The notes under the pieces were generated by a model. That model made no database searches, was not told the origin of the DNA, and saw only the letters and a list, made by a program, of their open reading frames with translations. The position numbers and the translations under genes were made by a program. Below, in pieces: positions 5,531 through 5,942 of a DNA stretch of 5,942 bases (within the stretch, counting starts at the first letter, position 1; each line of letters starts with the position of its first letter). The DNA is from Chitinophagaceae bacterium (GTDB lineage Bacteria > Bacteroidota > Bacteroidia > Chitinophagales > Chitinophagaceae): NCBI GenBank assembly GCA_003455235.1, contig DMRT01000171.1, positions 1-5,942 of the forward strand. The letters are read 5' to 3'.

Positions 5531-5884
5531 TTAGAATACCAGTCCACCTTCCCTTGCGCCTTCCGCTACTGCTTTCACACGGCCATGGTAGATATAACCA
5601 CCCCGGTCGAACACCACGGTTGAAATACCCAGTTCTTTTGCCTTGGTGGCAATGGCGGCTCCCACCAGTTTGCTTTTTTCAATCTTTGGCGCTTTTTGTG
5701 CCTGGATATCTTTCTGCCTGGATGAGGCCGAAGCCAGGGTTACCCCTTTGCTGTCGTCGATCAGTTGTGCGTAGATATCGGTGTTGCTCCTGAAAACGCT
5801 CAATCTTGGTTTTGCAGAAACGCCCGCTACTTTTTTGCGGATGCGGTACCTGATCTTTTGCCTTGCTGTTGACTTGTTGTTCAT
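5531..5884 (-). CDS. rplR: 50S ribosomal protein L18
   Basis: L18 binds 5S rRNA and helps dock it on the large subunit. The 117 residues match the family. There is a basic N-terminal tail (about 1-24), then KPRLSVFRSN (25-34) and IYAQLIDD (37-44), a central helix around KLVGAAIATKAKELGI, and the conserved ending VFDRGGYIYHGRVKAVAEGAREGG (91-114). It starts at ATG 5884 behind AAAAAAATAGAAGAAT, an A-rich leader typical of Bacteroidota, which lack a strong Shine-Dalgarno site. The next gene upstream should be rplF (L6), which is beyond the window. The spacer is at least 58 bases and holds a hairpin and an 8-nt repeat. Confidence 0.98.
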   Translation of the reverse strand: MNNKSTARQKIRYRIRKKVAGVSAKPRLSVFRSNTDIYAQLIDDSKGVTLASASSRQKDIQAQKAPKIEKSKLVGAAIATKAKELGISTVVFDRGGYIYHGRVKAVAEGAREGGLVF

Positions 5885-5898
5885 ATTCTTCTATTTTT

Positions 5899-5919
5899 TT
5901 CCCTGATACTGCCAGGGAA
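5899..5919 (-). other. Hairpin upstream of rplR
   Basis: TTCCCTG/CAGGGAA form a 7-bp stem around a 7-base loop, ending 14 bases before the rplR ATG. On the minus strand an A-run follows, not a T-run, so it is not an intrinsic terminator for the operon. A role in translation or mRNA stability is possible but not shown. Confidence 0.4.
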
Positions 5920-5920
5920 T

Positions 5921-5942
5921 GTTAATTTGATGATTTGGTGAT
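5921..5942. repeat. Second copy of the 8-nt tandem repeat, cut by the window edge
   Basis: The plus strand reads GTTAATTT, GATGATTT, GGTGAT. The first 16 bases match 4658-4673 at 15 positions, and the last six match 4682-4687. The copies thus differ by one base and the loss or gain of exactly one 8-base unit. It lies in the spacer upstream of rplR and continues beyond the window. Confidence 0.6.

Noticed and set aside
5413..5793. Plus-strand 126-codon frame across rpsE and rplR
   Set aside because: It runs antisense through two ribosomal protein genes and has no family features.
5899..5919. Terminator upstream of rplR
   Set aside because: The stem is followed by an A-run, not a T-run, in the direction of transcription.

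Overview
The window is mostly a stretch of the conserved spc ribosomal-protein operon, read on the minus strand, with two unrelated genes at the low-coordinate end. The protein sequences, the lack of Shine-Dalgarno sites before the starts, the A-rich leaders and two exact matches to the Bacteroidota -7 promoter motif TAnnTTTG point to a Bacteroidota genome. Chitinophagaceae or a close relative is my best guess, but it rests on protein look-alikes and was not searched.

Layout, in minus-strand transcription order from the right edge: rplR (L18, 5884-5531), rpsE (S5, 5504-4986), rpmD (L30, 4919-4740), rplO (L15, 4608-4159), secY (4082-2751, GTG start) and map (methionine aminopeptidase, 2661-1837). 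Map meets a plus-strand gene tail to tail with a 21-base overlap: a YiiX-like permuted papain-fold (NlpC/P60-related) protein at 1267-1857. A divergent minus-strand gene for an HI0933/BaiN-type flavoprotein runs from 1218 off the left edge; its open frame has no stop inside the window.

The genes themselves are ordinary housekeeping genes: 50S and 30S proteins, the membrane translocon, and the enzyme that trims the initiator Met. Most of the interest is in the spacers. Four of the five spacers seen inside or at the edge of the ribosomal block hold a hairpin, and the ones before secY and map look like intrinsic terminators. The one before secY has a competing 7-bp pairing that would make it an attenuator. 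Three spacers also carry short degenerate tandem repeats: an 8-nt family seen twice, a CATCAGCA duplication and an inverted array of ATGAAC-type heptamers. The operon appears broken after map, where infA-rpmJ-rpsM would be usual.

I found no mobile element, CRISPR array, tRNA, rRNA or clearly new multi-gene system. No stretch longer than 300 bases is without a gene.
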